A program made the position numbers and the translations under genes. Shown one piece after another: positions 55,139 through 64,000 of a stretch of DNA of 64,000 nucleotides. Below the pieces are notes generated by a model. It saw nothing but the letters and a program-made list of their open reading frames with translations. It had not been told where the DNA came from and did not search any database. The DNA comes from CAYNWT01 sp964450955. Lineage in GTDB: Bacteria; Planctomycetota; Planctomycetia; Planctomycetales; Planctomycetaceae. The stretch lies in NCBI GenBank assembly GCA_964450955.1, contig CAYVFI010000001.1:124001-188000 (forward strand), written 5' to 3'. Positions within the stretch are counted from its first letter, which is position 1. Each line of letters starts with the position of its first letter.

Positions 55139-58100
55139 TTAGTTCCTGGATGTCGGCGTGATCTTCAACTTCACCTTCTTGTCACCGCGCTGAACCGTGA
55201 TGGTCGTCTCCTTGCCGACTTTTAGAGCACCAATGGCATAGGTGTAGTCGTAGATATTTTCAATCTTGCGACCGGCGAGTTCGATAATCACATCGCCCGC
55301 CTTTAGCCCCGCCTTCTCTCCCGCGAAACCTTTTCGCGGTTCGCCAATCAGCACACCCTTCACATCGTCGCCGTACTCAGGAACCGTACCCAGCGTGGCT
55401 CGCAGATTGGTCTTGGTGCCATCACCACCAGTCTGCTTCGTCTGATGTTTCTTGTACGGAGGTGGATCTTCTTTCGTGATCAGGCCGCGTGTCACCAAAG
55501 CCATGAATTTCGCAATCTGCGCCGCGCCTTCATAGTTAAGCTTATTGGGCGTGTCGCGCGGGGTGTGGTAGTCTTTGTGTGAACCAGTGAATGCCGCAAG
55601 AATTGGCACGCCGCCCTTGTAGAACGAGCTGGCATCAGTCGGCAAATCACAGTCATCCTGAAGCTTCAGGTTCAGGCCAACAACCGCGTTCCGCCGTTCA
55701 ATCTCACCGCGCCACGCGTCGGACGAACCGATTCCCTGAAGGACCAACTTGTCTTCCATCCGGCCGACCATATCCATATTCAGACATGCCGCGACAACCG
55801 GGTAGATTGACGGACTCACAGCCGCTCCATGCAACTGAGCCGCAGTCAGCGGCGGAGCTTTCTTGCCTGCTCCACCGTGAGCCGAAGCAGCAGCGCCGCC
55901 TGAATGCGCCGGCATTTTTCCATCACCATTGGCACTCTTCGCCGTACCACCATGGGCCGCACCGTGTGAGTGTGCACCGTGCCCGTGCCCGCCGTGAGCA
56001 TTCGCGGCAGGGTGCGTTTCGACATAGTACTTCGAACCGAGCAAGCCAAGTTCCTCACCAGACCACGCAGCAAAGACGATGTCCCGTTTCGACTTACCAG
56101 CCAGTTTCTCTTTGTTGTCGGCAAAGTATTCGGCGACTTCCAGCATGGCTGCCACGCCGGAAGCGTTGTCGTCGGCCCCAAAGTGGATCCCGCCGCGTTC
56201 GCCTTCCTTCGCCAACGAAGACGACGCCGGGTTTTTGCCGAGGTGATCGACATGAGCACCAACGACCACAACCTGTTCACTTGGCTTATCGCCAAACTGC
56301 AATCGACCAATCACGTTGCGCCCCTTCGAACGCGTGGCCTGCACTTCCAGTGACGCAGTCAGTTCTAGACCTTTGATCTCAAATCCGCCCATCAAGGCGC
56401 CCGTATCGAGCTTCTTCTGCAACTCGCCAAGATCCTTGCCGGCCATCTTCAACCATTTTGCGGCCAGTTCGTCAGTCACACTGATTACGGGCAGGCTGGA
56501 ACCTGACGCACCGTCGTACTTCAGTGGAACCAACTGGTTGCGAACCTGTGAAGTCGGCCCACTAACCACAATCAATCCCCTGGCACCACGATCCCGCGCC
56601 AGCATGGACTTGTATCTAAGCTGGTCCGGCTTTGAGAGGTGCTGTCGCATCTCATCGCTGACGTCTTCCGGCATGAACCGAAATACCATCACCCACTTGT
56701 CGGTAACATCCAGATGCACGTACGAGTCATACTCTTCAATCTTGTCCTTCGGAGGCGCCGCCAAACCATAGCCGGCGAACACAACGCCCGATTTCTTAAC
56801 AGCACCGTTCGCCGTGAAGGCAACCGGTTGCCATTCCTTCCCAACAGCCAACTGGCCACCGTTCGCCACCAGACTGTTGTCCGAACCCAGCGACGCACCC
56901 GCTGTGAATTCGAATGGCTGATACCAGCCTCCATCAGTTCCCGCCGGCTTTACGCCCAGCGAATCCAAATAGTTCGCCACGTATTCGGTCGCCATTTCGG
57001 CGCCCCTGGTTCCCGTCATTCGCCCGTTGAGTTCCGGTCGGCACAGGTAGTCTACGTGCTGAACAACATCCATCGGAGCGAACTCCGGACGCGTTTTCAC
57101 TTTCGCAATCGGTCGCCCGGATGATGATCCCGATCCGTCTATCCCCAGTAACTCCCTGGCTTTCGAGTGGTTCCATTCGGCGATGAAGATTTGTGAGTTC
57201 CCGGACGAACCCCGCTGCGTTGTCCAGGCCAGTTTACCGCCATCCGGAGTGAACACAGGCAGTCCGTCGAATTTGTCCGTGTAGGTCACGCGGACCGGGT
57301 CTCCGCCATCGGCACTCACCAGGTAAAGTTCGAAGTTCCCGAACCCATGCTTGTTGGTGGTAAAAATCAGGTATTCACCGGATGGATGAAAATAAGGAGC
57401 CCACGACATCGCCTCAATCTTCGTCAGTCGCTTTTGGTTTCCACCATCAACGTCCATCGTCATGATCTCAGCCATCAGACCGTTCTCAGTGAATCGACGC
57501 CAGCAAATCTTCTTTCCGTCGGCCGAAAAGAACGGCCCGCCGTCGTAGCCCGGCACGTCGGTCAACTGACGAACGTTCGAACCGTCCGCGTTCATGATGA
57601 AGATGTCCATTGCCCATGCCGGGTCGATTTCAAACTTCTTCTTCGCTTCCGCTGACAACTGCTTCGAGTACGCATTTCGGTTCGAAGCGAACGCGATCAA
57701 CTTGCCATCGGGCGACCACGAACCTTCCGCGTCGTAACCGCGAACCTTTGTCAGGTTGACGTATTTCTTGCTGACCCGATCGAAGTCAAACAAGTCGTAG
57801 TTTTCGTCGTAGTCCCAGCTATAGCGGCGTTCCTGACCCGAAGCGCGGAAGTTGAGTTCATCTTTTTGCTTCTTCACAGCGTCAGAATCTTCGTGGGTCG
57901 ACGCGAACAGAACACGGTCGGCTGTCGGATGAATCCACGCGCAGGTTGTCTTGCCGGTTCCCGGTGAGATGCGGTCTGTATCGCCGGTCTCCAGATCCAT
58001 GAGGTAGATTTGATAGAACGGGTTGTCCGCCTGCCGTTCGCTTTGGAATACAATTCGCGAACCTGTCGAATCGAAATAGCCTTCACCCGCGCGGCGACCT

Positions 58101-58237
58101 TCGAACGTCAACTGCCGCGTGCGGCGGAGCAGGGCGGCTTCCTTTTTCGCGGCTTCAGCGGCCGTAAATTTAGGCTCATCCGGGTTCTGGGCAAACACGG
58201 TGCCTGTCAGCAAAAGCAGAAGACTAAATCGCAGCAT
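55139..58237 (-). CDS. Exported TolB-propeller / M28 metallopeptidase / PDZ protein
   Basis: A 1032-residue protein from ATG 58237, which gives the signal peptide LRFSLLLLLTGTVFA; the frame is open upstream. Residues about 40-390 are TolB/WD40-like propeller blades (SPDGKLIAFASNRNA, ADGSNVRQLTDVPGYDGGPF). A PA-like domain (about 500-640) precedes the M28 zinc peptidase with VGAHVDHLG, FGADDNASGVAAMLE, AAWSGEELGLLGS, DMVGRM and SHKDYHTPRDT. A His/Gly/Ala-rich insert (HGGHGHGAHSHGAAHGG) sits between the EE and D ligands. A C-terminal PDZ domain ends the protein (GFAGEKAGLKAGDVIIEL). Likely a periplasmic aminopeptidase; all zinc ligands are visible. Confidence 0.88.
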   Translation of the reverse strand: MLRFSLLLLLTGTVFAQNPDEPKFTAAEAAKKEAALLRRTRQLTFEGRRAGEGYFDSTGSRIVFQSERQADNPFYQIYLMDLETGDTDRISPGTGKTTCAWIHPTADRVLFASTHEDSDAVKKQKDELNFRASGQERRYSWDYDENYDLFDFDRVSKKYVNLTKVRGYDAEGSWSPDGKLIAFASNRNAYSKQLSAEAKKKFEIDPAWAMDIFIMNADGSNVRQLTDVPGYDGGPFFSADGKKICWRRFTENGLMAEIMTMDVDGGNQKRLTKIEAMSWAPYFHPSGEYLIFTTNKHGFGNFELYLVSADGGDPVRVTYTDKFDGLPVFTPDGGKLAWTTQRGSSGNSQIFIAEWNHSKARELLGIDGSGSSSGRPIAKVKTRPEFAPMDVVQHVDYLCRPELNGRMTGTRGAEMATEYVANYLDSLGVKPAGTDGGWYQPFEFTAGASLGSDNSLVANGGQLAVGKEWQPVAFTANGAVKKSGVVFAGYGLAAPPKDKIEEYDSYVHLDVTDKWVMVFRFMPEDVSDEMRQHLSKPDQLRYKSMLARDRGARGLIVVSGPTSQVRNQLVPLKYDGASGSSLPVISVTDELAAKWLKMAGKDLGELQKKLDTGALMGGFEIKGLELTASLEVQATRSKGRNVIGRLQFGDKPSEQVVVVGAHVDHLGKNPASSSLAKEGERGGIHFGADDNASGVAAMLEVAEYFADNKEKLAGKSKRDIVFAAWSGEELGLLGSKYYVETHPAANAHGGHGHGAHSHGAAHGGTAKSANGDGKMPAHSGGAAASAHGGAGKKAPPLTAAQLHGAAVSPSIYPVVAACLNMDMVGRMEDKLVLQGIGSSDAWRGEIERRNAVVGLNLKLQDDCDLPTDASSFYKGGVPILAAFTGSHKDYHTPRDTPNKLNYEGAAQIAKFMALVTRGLITKEDPPPYKKHQTKQTGGDGTKTNLRATLGTVPEYGDDVKGVLIGEPRKGFAGEKAGLKAGDVIIELAGRKIENIYDYTYAIGALKVGKETTITVQRGDKKVKLKITPTSRN

Positions 58238-58364
58238 GGGTCGCGGGTCCGTTGCACATGGTTCGTGAAGCGTGATTATAGGGTGGTCGCCGCGGAACTG
58301 TAGGGGCGATGAATCGTTTTGTACGCCACATATTCCGGACATCCGCCTTTCAAAGAACTCACTG

Positions 58365-59339
58365 ATGACTGCAAACCCGAAAGTCTTCGTCGCCAGACAG
58401 ATCCCCGCGACCGGATTGGACAAGATCTACGCCGCATGCGACACCGATGTCTGGCCAGAATCATCTCCACCGCCGCGATCCGAACTTCTTAATCGAGTCC
58501 GCGGCTGCGCTGGTATTTTGTCGTTGCTCACAGATCGAATTGACGCTGAAGTCATGGACGCGGCCGGAGACCAACTGTCGGTCATCAGCAATTTCGCGGT
58601 CGGTTACAACAATATTGATGTCGCCGAAGCCGCACGCCGCGGGATTGTCCTTGGGAACACGCCGGGCGTTCTGACCGAAGCCACTGCCGATATCGCGTTC
58701 GCCCTGATGCTGGCCGCCGCCCGGTGTCTGCACGACGCACGCCGGTTTGTCGATAGTGGTCAGTGGAAAACATGGGACCCGCTGGGACACATCGGGCAGG
58801 ACCTCACCGGCAAGACTGTCGGGATTGTCGGTATGGGCCGCATCGGAACCGCCTTCGCCCGGCGCTGTTACGGCGGCTGGAACATGCGCGTTCTATACTT
58901 CGGCCGTAGCCAGAACATAGCAGCCGAAAAAGAACTCGGCGCGACGCGAGTCGACTTTGACCGACTGCTGGCCGAATCCGACTTCGTCTCCGCCCACACG
59001 TCGCTTACCGATCAGACACGCGGCATGTTTGACGCACACGCTTTCAAAAAGATGAAACCAACCGCCGTGTTCGTCAACACGGCCCGTGGCCCGGTCCACG
59101 ATCAGGCCGCTCTTTGCCACGCACTTTCAACGGGTGAGATTTTCGCGGCAGGTCTGGATGTGACCGACCCGGAACCAATAGACCCCAGGGATCCGATTCT
59201 CAAGTTGCCCAACTGCGTTATCGCTCCGCACATCGGCAGCGGGACCACCAACAGTCGCAACGGCATGGCTGAAATTGCCGCAGACAATTTGCTGGCAGGA
59301 CTCAAAGGCGAACCTCTGCGACACCAGGTCACAGTATGA
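58365..59339 (+). CDS. D-2-hydroxyacid dehydrogenase (glyoxylate/hydroxypyruvate reductase type)
   Basis: A 324-residue NAD(P)-dependent enzyme from ATG 58365; upstream frame lacks family sequence. It shows the Rossmann motif VGIVGMGRIG (152-161), catalytic Arg in NTARGPVHDQ, Glu in DPEPIDP and His in APHIGSGT. The pattern VGYNNIDVAEAARRGI and NTPGVLTEATAD is typical of glyoxylate/hydroxypyruvate reductases. Substrate likely glyoxylate or hydroxypyruvate. The next gene starts within its stop (ATGA). Confidence 0.9.
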   Translation: MTANPKVFVARQIPATGLDKIYAACDTDVWPESSPPPRSELLNRVRGCAGILSLLTDRIDAEVMDAAGDQLSVISNFAVGYNNIDVAEAARRGIVLGNTPGVLTEATADIAFALMLAAARCLHDARRFVDSGQWKTWDPLGHIGQDLTGKTVGIVGMGRIGTAFARRCYGGWNMRVLYFGRSQNIAAEKELGATRVDFDRLLAESDFVSAHTSLTDQTRGMFDAHAFKKMKPTAVFVNTARGPVHDQAALCHALSTGEIFAAGLDVTDPEPIDPRDPILKLPNCVIAPHIGSGTTNSRNGMAEIAADNLLAGLKGEPLRHQVTV

Positions 59340-60511
59340 ACAATCTGTCACGAAGAAACCTCCTCGCACTCAGTTGCGCCGCGTTGGTTCCGTCTGTCAG
59401 GAAAGCACAGGACGTCCAACCGACAATCCTGGGCGCATCGCCTGCCGAAGCAGTGACGATTGCGAGATTGGGCGAGGACTTCCGCCGTAAGTTCAACCTG
59501 CCCGGAGTGTCACTGGCGATGTCATTTCGCGGCAAATTGAAACTCACTGCCTGCTTTGGCTACGCAAACAAACAACGCGCGGTACCGGTTCAAACAAAGC
59601 ACCAATTCCGAATCGCCAGCGTGTCCAAGCCAATCACCGCAGTCGCGGTTCTTAAGCTGGCCGAACAAAAGAAACTGTCACTGGACGACACTATCTTTGG
59701 AAAAGACGGACACCTGCGCCAGCTACTCACAGCCAAACTTAAAGACCCCACTCAACGCGATTTAGTCGAATCCATCACCACTCGCCACCTGCTGGAACAC
59801 TCCGGCGGCGGTTGGACCAACCAACGCGGCGAAGCACCAATGTTCGCACCACCGGCGCTCGGCATGAGTCACCCGCGGCTGATCAAGTGGACGTTAGAAA
59901 ACATCGCCCTGCGAACCAAACCCGGCACCACCCACGCCTACTCCAATTTCGGTTACTGTCTGCTGGGCCGCGTCATCGAAAAAGTAACCGGACAACCGTA
60001 CGAACAAGCCGTAACCTCACTCGTACTGCGCCGCGTCAAAGCGAACGCGACTCACATCGGCAAACGCACCCGCGATGGTCGGCGAGCCAACGAAGTCGTC
60101 TACTACGACAAGTACGACCCGTACGGAAAGAACATGGATGTAAGCCGCATGGATTCACACGGCGGTTGGATTTCGACCGCAACAGATCTGGTCCGCTTCG
60201 CACAGTCTGTCGATGGGTTCCCAACTCCACCAGACATTCTAAACCGCAACAGCATCAACACCATGACCACACCATCGCGCGGCAGGTATGGTTTTGGTTG
60301 GAACACAAACGCCAGCAACAACTGGTGGCACACCGGCAGCTTTAACGGCGGTTCATCCATCCTCGCCCGCATCCACGACGGCCACTGCTGGGCCGTACTG
60401 GTCAATACGCGTTCGTACGACAACGGCTACTTCGCCGCGCTGGACAAATTCCCGTGGACCGTGAAACAAGTCGTAAAGACATGGGGCGACCACGATTTGT
60501 TCCAGCCATGA
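59336..60511 (+). CDS. Exported serine hydrolase of the beta-lactamase/class C family
   Basis: A 391-residue protein. The N-terminus LSRRNLLALSCAALVPSVRK has a twin-arginine-like signal. Active-site motifs are complete: SVSK (Ser95, Lys98), YSN (202-204) and HTG in WWHTGSFNGG. It belongs to the group that includes esterases, D-aminopeptidases and penicillin-binding-like enzymes; substrate unknown. Translated with the dehydrogenase (4-nt overlap), although the functional link is not clear. Confidence 0.9.
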   Translation: MNNLSRRNLLALSCAALVPSVRKAQDVQPTILGASPAEAVTIARLGEDFRRKFNLPGVSLAMSFRGKLKLTACFGYANKQRAVPVQTKHQFRIASVSKPITAVAVLKLAEQKKLSLDDTIFGKDGHLRQLLTAKLKDPTQRDLVESITTRHLLEHSGGGWTNQRGEAPMFAPPALGMSHPRLIKWTLENIALRTKPGTTHAYSNFGYCLLGRVIEKVTGQPYEQAVTSLVLRRVKANATHIGKRTRDGRRANEVVYYDKYDPYGKNMDVSRMDSHGGWISTATDLVRFAQSVDGFPTPPDILNRNSINTMTTPSRGRYGFGWNTNASNNWWHTGSFNGGSSILARIHDGHCWAVLVNTRSYDNGYFAALDKFPWTVKQVVKTWGDHDLFQP

Positions 60512-60768
60512 CTAAACGAACTGTCCGAGCGATCCACTTTTCGGCTTCAACCTGACTGGGCAGCAACCATGACACTTTGCAATGAACGCGGTACAGCACA
60601 ATAAGTTGAACCATCTGCAACAGCTTGACCACATCGCAAAAAAACAAAGCGAGTACGGTGGCAAAGCGCAGCAACCTGAACCCTAAGATGCTTGAGTGAT
60701 CTTGCTGATTCGCGCAAGGTTCGAACGCGACAATAAACTAAGCGACACGCCTGCTGATTCGCCAGCGG

Positions 60769-61257
60769 CTAGACCGACCCGTCAGCGGCAGGCGCCGGGG
60801 CTTTTGGTTCTTTGGGGCTTTGCGGCGACATTTTCATGTAACCGGCAATGAGAACCAAACAAACCATCAGGCTACAGATAATGTTGAGCCAATATTTTTC
60901 CCGTGTTCGCCAGCGGACGGCTCGTTCACTGCGACCGTTGATGACACTGATCAGAAAAAACAAAACAAAGCCGAGGATAATCTTCAGGGACAGCAGCGTT
61001 AGGTAGACGCCGTCCATGCGGTAGTCGGTCGCCTTGATGCCGGCGTTATAAAGACCGCTGGCCAGCAGAAACAAAATGGACATCCCAATCCACTTGGCCC
61101 ACCGCTTGCGGATCGCTTCTCTCGCGTCCGGGCCGATGGTGTCGCCCTCGCTGGCCGGAACAAGCGCCAGTCTCATAAACAGGGTACCGCCTACGAGCAG
61201 AATTACGGAAAGCACATGCAGCCAGCGGGAAGCCAGTGAGACGAGATCTATCAACAT
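60769..61257 (-). CDS. CopD-like four-helix membrane protein
   Basis: A 162-residue membrane protein with four helices (WLHVLSVILLVGGTLFMRLA, WIGMSILFLLASGLYNAGI, YLTLLSLKIILGFVLFFLIS, WLNIICSLMVCLVLIAGYM). The conserved start SRWLHVLSVILLVGGTLFMR with a helix-1 His and the topology fit the CopD/DUF2269-type family. No CopC or copper gene is adjacent. A short Pro/Ala tail follows. Gap 60512-60768 before it shows no gene. Confidence 0.75.
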   Translation of the reverse strand: MLIDLVSLASRWLHVLSVILLVGGTLFMRLALVPASEGDTIGPDAREAIRKRWAKWIGMSILFLLASGLYNAGIKATDYRMDGVYLTLLSLKIILGFVLFFLISVINGRSERAVRWRTREKYWLNIICSLMVCLVLIAGYMKMSPQSPKEPKAPAPAADGSV

Positions 61258-61607
61258 CGGGTGTCCGGTCAGGTATCAGGAGATTGCAGGAAAGGGGTTC
61301 TGTGTCGAAGCCCAGAATTTAGAATGGTCGTACGATGAATCGCGATGACCTTCTTGTCAAACCGACTCCAGGAAGGGTCGCGAGTCCCGGGCGAATGGTC
61401 AACGCCTCGGCGGTTCAATTCGGGATAATAGACACGGTCCGGCGGCCTGTCCGGGCCACGCACTGCATGAACGTCAAACTATCGGATGTTTCCCGGATCG
61501 ACAGTCACGCTGCCTGATTGGCGTGAAGCCTTGCCCCTGTTTTGTGTTAGTGACTTTCACGGCCTGAATTCACGTTAATCTCTCACGAACCTCAAACCGG
61601 ACAAGCA
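61258..61607. other. Gene-free stretch
   Basis: Between the divergently oriented neighbours, only short frames without protein character. Apart from the terminator at its end, no signal is recognised. Confidence 0.5.
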
Positions 61608-61643
61608 AAAAAAGGCTGGCACGGTGAAGTGCCAGCCTTTGTC
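61608..61643 (-). terminator. Intrinsic terminator of the PQQ-propeller gene
   Basis: On the minus strand: AAAGGCTGGCAC, loop TTCACC, GTGCCAGCCTTTTTTT. Perfect stem of at least 9 bp and a run of T, 28 nt after the stop codon of the PQQ-propeller gene. Confidence 0.93.
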
Positions 61644-61670
61644 CCCATCATCGCCATGTCGCGCGCTATG

Positions 61671-63323
61671 TTACTTATCGTTGCGGAACTTCGGGCGCTG
61701 CGGTCGATCTGGTTTCGACGCACCATTCTCGTCAGCACCACCTCGACCGCCGCGACCTTGCTGGAACAAGCTGCGGACGTTTTGGAACTCGTCTTTCGAG
61801 ATGGCTCCATCTTCATCCTTGTCGAGAGTCATGAGCCGTTCCGTTGGCATGAACGTGATTTTCTCGACCTCTGACTTCTCCAGCTTGCCATCTTTGTTTG
61901 CATCGTTTTCCGCAAACACATCGTTCAGCGTACGCCGCCGGTTTTGGTTCCCGCCCGCTGACCGTGCCCCCGTACTCGGCGCGGCTTTGGCCATTTTCAT
62001 ATCGTCTTCGCTAACGGTCTCGCCCTTGTCTGCGACACAGTACAGATACTGCGAACTGCGGACCAACATGCGACCATCGCTTACAGCCGGCGTGCCCCAG
62101 AACACTTCCGCGTCATCGTTGGTCAGGCGGTTCACTGCGATCTGTTTGGGTTCATCACCAAGCGCCAAAACGAATACCTGACCGCGACCATTCAGACGGA
62201 ACAGTCTGTCGCCGGCGACGATAGGTGACGGATACTCCAGTCGACTGGCCATGTAACCTTTCAACCGGAACCGCTCTCCAGAACGTTCGCCGGTCTTAGC
62301 ATCAATAACCGTGACGACATCATTTGCGACGTTGTAAATCTTGCCGCCGTGGACAACTGGCGTCGCGTAACCTGCAGCGTCACGACCTTTCCAGGCCACC
62401 ATGGTTTCTGTCACATCACCTTCGCCGCCAGCGTCTACGGCCATACTACCACCACCATTACGGCTGGATGGCATTGCGTAGACACGTTTATTGTCGGCGC
62501 CGGAGAAGACACTGGAGTACGCCGATGAGGCCCCCGTTTTGCCTGCAAGCCATAGGAAGTCGCCATTGGCCGGATCGAGGCCCCAGATTTCGTTAGCGAC
62601 ACACATCACAAGATCGGTGCGTTTGTCATCCACTTTGATTAGGGCGGGAGTGCCCCACATGTTGTCCAGTCCCCTGGCTTCCTTCCGCCACACTTCTTTG
62701 CCGCTGGTTTTGTCAAAGCCAATAATGGACTGGCTCTCAGCAGCGGCCACCACAATGACTACATTCCCAAACACCACCGGACTGGAAGAGGAACCCCACG
62801 TCTTCGGATCCGACTCGGTTCCTACTTCCGCATTCCAAAGCTTGTTGCCTTCCATGTCAAAAGCGTGCACTCCGCTCTTCCCAAAGAAGCAATATACGTT
62901 TTGGCCATCGGATACCGGCGTGTGGGACGCATACCCATGCGCTGGAATCCCGATACCTGAAAACGGATCTTCAGGCTGGACCGCTGCGACATCTTTCTGC
63001 CAGATTTTCTTGCCAGTCTTGACATCCACGCAGATGAGATGCCGCATCAAATTTTTTAGTTCGCCGACAGCGTTGGGATCGACACCGTAACCGGTGTAGC
63101 ACGTGATGAACGCCTTGTCGCCAACAATGATCGGACTGGACGCGCCGGGACCCGGCATTTCAAATTTCCAGGCCATGTTGGCGTTTGGCGACCACTGCGT
63201 CGGCAACGCGACCGACCCCTTGGCGACCCCCGAACCCGCAGGCCCTCGAAAACGCGACCAGTCCTCCGCCTGCACGCTGACGCACGCAAGAAGAAGCCCC
63301 GCTGTGACCAAATGACGAACCAT
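61671..63323 (-). CDS. Exported PQQ-like beta-propeller protein with C-terminal EF-hands
   Basis: A 550-residue protein from ATG 63323 (AGG 8 nt upstream). Signal peptide VRHLVTAGLLLACVSVQA, then WSRFRGPAGSGVAKGSVALP, the usual start of planctomycete PQQ-like propeller proteins. Blades show the pattern SSPIIVGDKAFITCY, GKKIWQKDVAAVQ, SGKEVWRKEARGLDNMWGTP, ALIKVDD. Residues about 480-530 hold two EF-hand loops (DANKDGKLEKSE and DKDEDGAISKDE). No PQQ dehydrogenase catalytic set is evident, so it probably binds other proteins or ligands. Confidence 0.9.
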   Translation of the reverse strand: MVRHLVTAGLLLACVSVQAEDWSRFRGPAGSGVAKGSVALPTQWSPNANMAWKFEMPGPGASSPIIVGDKAFITCYTGYGVDPNAVGELKNLMRHLICVDVKTGKKIWQKDVAAVQPEDPFSGIGIPAHGYASHTPVSDGQNVYCFFGKSGVHAFDMEGNKLWNAEVGTESDPKTWGSSSSPVVFGNVVIVVAAAESQSIIGFDKTSGKEVWRKEARGLDNMWGTPALIKVDDKRTDLVMCVANEIWGLDPANGDFLWLAGKTGASSAYSSVFSGADNKRVYAMPSSRNGGGSMAVDAGGEGDVTETMVAWKGRDAAGYATPVVHGGKIYNVANDVVTVIDAKTGERSGERFRLKGYMASRLEYPSPIVAGDRLFRLNGRGQVFVLALGDEPKQIAVNRLTNDDAEVFWGTPAVSDGRMLVRSSQYLYCVADKGETVSEDDMKMAKAAPSTGARSAGGNQNRRRTLNDVFAENDANKDGKLEKSEVEKITFMPTERLMTLDKDEDGAISKDEFQNVRSLFQQGRGGRGGADENGASKPDRPQRPKFRNDK

Positions 63324-63571
63324 GAAAGTACCTTTGCTAGTAATAGATTTACCCAATCAAGGTACCAGAGTCCAAACCCACCCTGCTACCGACAACCTGC
63401 GCTGTGTACCAGATCCAACAAGTTGAATCTCGGTTCCCGCTGGGCGTGGTGATCGCAGCCGACTGGATCATCCTGATCACTGAATTCTGGAAGCGTCCGT
63501 CGGTCGATTGATTGAAGGTTGAATTGGTATACTGCAACTATTCATCGAATTCATCTTGGGTTGGACTTGTA

Positions 63572-64000
63572 ATGCTGAATCTTCGACGTCTTCTCACGTG
63601 CAGTTTTGTGATATCGGCAAGCTTGTTCGCTTCGTCGGCTAACGCCAATGATGGGGACCCGGTTGCTGTTCGGCGTTGGCCTGATGGAGCGATCTCGATT
63701 GAGACTCACTGGGGATTACACGTCGTGATCGACCCGTCTGAGCGAACCGAAAAGCTGCTGCCACGCAAACCAGACCTCATTGTCCGCAGCGATGAAAAGA
63801 CCTCGCTTCAGTTAGGCCGCAAACCGAACCAGGAAAAACCTGCTCTGATGACCGGCGGCAAAGACCCCAACTCAGTCACAGTAAACAGCATCTCTTCCGG
63901 TGACGGAGAAGCCCAACTGCTGTCTGTGCGGGTTGATGGAACCAGTATTGTGTTTGTTCCACACCAGGTGTTGGCTGACGATAGCGTCATAGACGTCGCT
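63572..64000 (+). CDS. Secreted hypothetical protein, truncated by right window edge
   Basis: From ATG 63572 the frame is open to the edge (143 codons shown). The signal peptide is LRRLLTCSFVISASLFASSANA. The following segment (VAVRRWPDGAISIETHWGLH, VVIDPSERTEKLLPRKPD) is beta-rich and ends DDSVIDVA at the edge. A metallo-beta-lactamase-like start is possible, but no metal motif has appeared yet. Family unknown. Confidence 0.7.
   Translation, partial: MLNLRRLLTCSFVISASLFASSANANDGDPVAVRRWPDGAISIETHWGLHVVIDPSERTEKLLPRKPDLIVRSDEKTSLQLGRKPNQEKPALMTGGKDPNSVTVNSISSGDGEAQLLSVRVDGTSIVFVPHQVLADDSVIDVA

Overview
This 64 kb window looks like a chromosomal segment of a planctomycete (phylum Planctomycetota), possibly a marine Fuerstiella/Gimesia-like lineage. 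This is inferred from gene content, not from a marker-gene search. The clues are a DUF1587-type planctomycetal cytochrome c gene at the left edge, secreted squalene-oxidase-repeat, DUF2891, DUF3500 and HEAT-repeat proteins, a PTPMT1-like phosphatase, an isolated tetrahydromethanopterin-dependent formyltransferase gene, remnants of an RTX adhesin and a sulfatase-type LamG domain, and many short palindromic repeats. Base composition is moderately GC-rich and looks uniform. I see no prophage, integrase, intact insertion sequence or CRISPR array.

Layout. 1-11 kb: truncated cytochrome c gene; a CrtI-like FAD oxidoreductase paired with a FabZ-like dehydratase; a secreted squalene-oxidase-repeat protein; a small lipoprotein; pterin carbinolamine dehydratase; a YfcE-like phosphodiesterase; zwf; a TPR-glycosyltransferase-DUF6165 fusion; a MoxR-like ATPase. 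11-19 kb: a complete F-type ATP synthase operon on the minus strand, in the order atpZ-like, atpI-like, atpB, E, F, H, A, G, D, C; the c and b subunits carry signal-peptide-like N-termini. 19-20.3 kb: a decayed region with an RTX pseudogene. 20.3-25 kb: rarA, a PAP2 phosphatase, tdk and recJ on the plus strand. 25-29 kb: DUF2891/HEAT pair, a small protein, a membrane-anchored methyltransferase, and tRNA-Arg(CCU) on the opposite strand.

29-37 kb: radC with an extra N-terminal domain, a repeat island holding a sulfatase/LamG fragment, rpsA (ribosomal protein S1) with an in-frame TAA at codon 120, a primary-type sigma factor, and a second repeat-rich gap. 37-44.4 kb: a class I glutamine-amidotransferase-like protein lacking its cysteine, pepA, an enoyl-CoA hydratase/3-hydroxyacyl-CoA dehydrogenase protein with a degenerate dehydrogenase half, two membrane or secreted proteins and a HIT protein. 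44.6-50.3 kb: a FixJ-like regulator, fhcD, and a four-gene ABC exporter with two ATPases and two permeases. 50.4-64 kb: a DnaQ-like exonuclease, a secreted CPFC protein next to two DUF3299-like CCFG proteins, the PTPMT1-like phosphatase, a large TolB-propeller/M28 peptidase/PDZ protein, a hydroxyacid dehydrogenase coupled to a serine hydrolase, a CopD-like membrane protein, a PQQ-propeller/EF-hand protein, and a truncated secreted protein at the right edge.

Most of the window is housekeeping (energy, replication/repair, translation, central carbon) interleaved with planctomycete-specific exported proteins. The strongest anomaly is the stop codon inside the gene for ribosomal protein S1. Next in interest are several enzymes whose catalytic residues have been lost while the fold appears conserved, and several families of short inverted repeats at gene ends and in gene-free islands. 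All calls come from reading the sequence; no database search was run.
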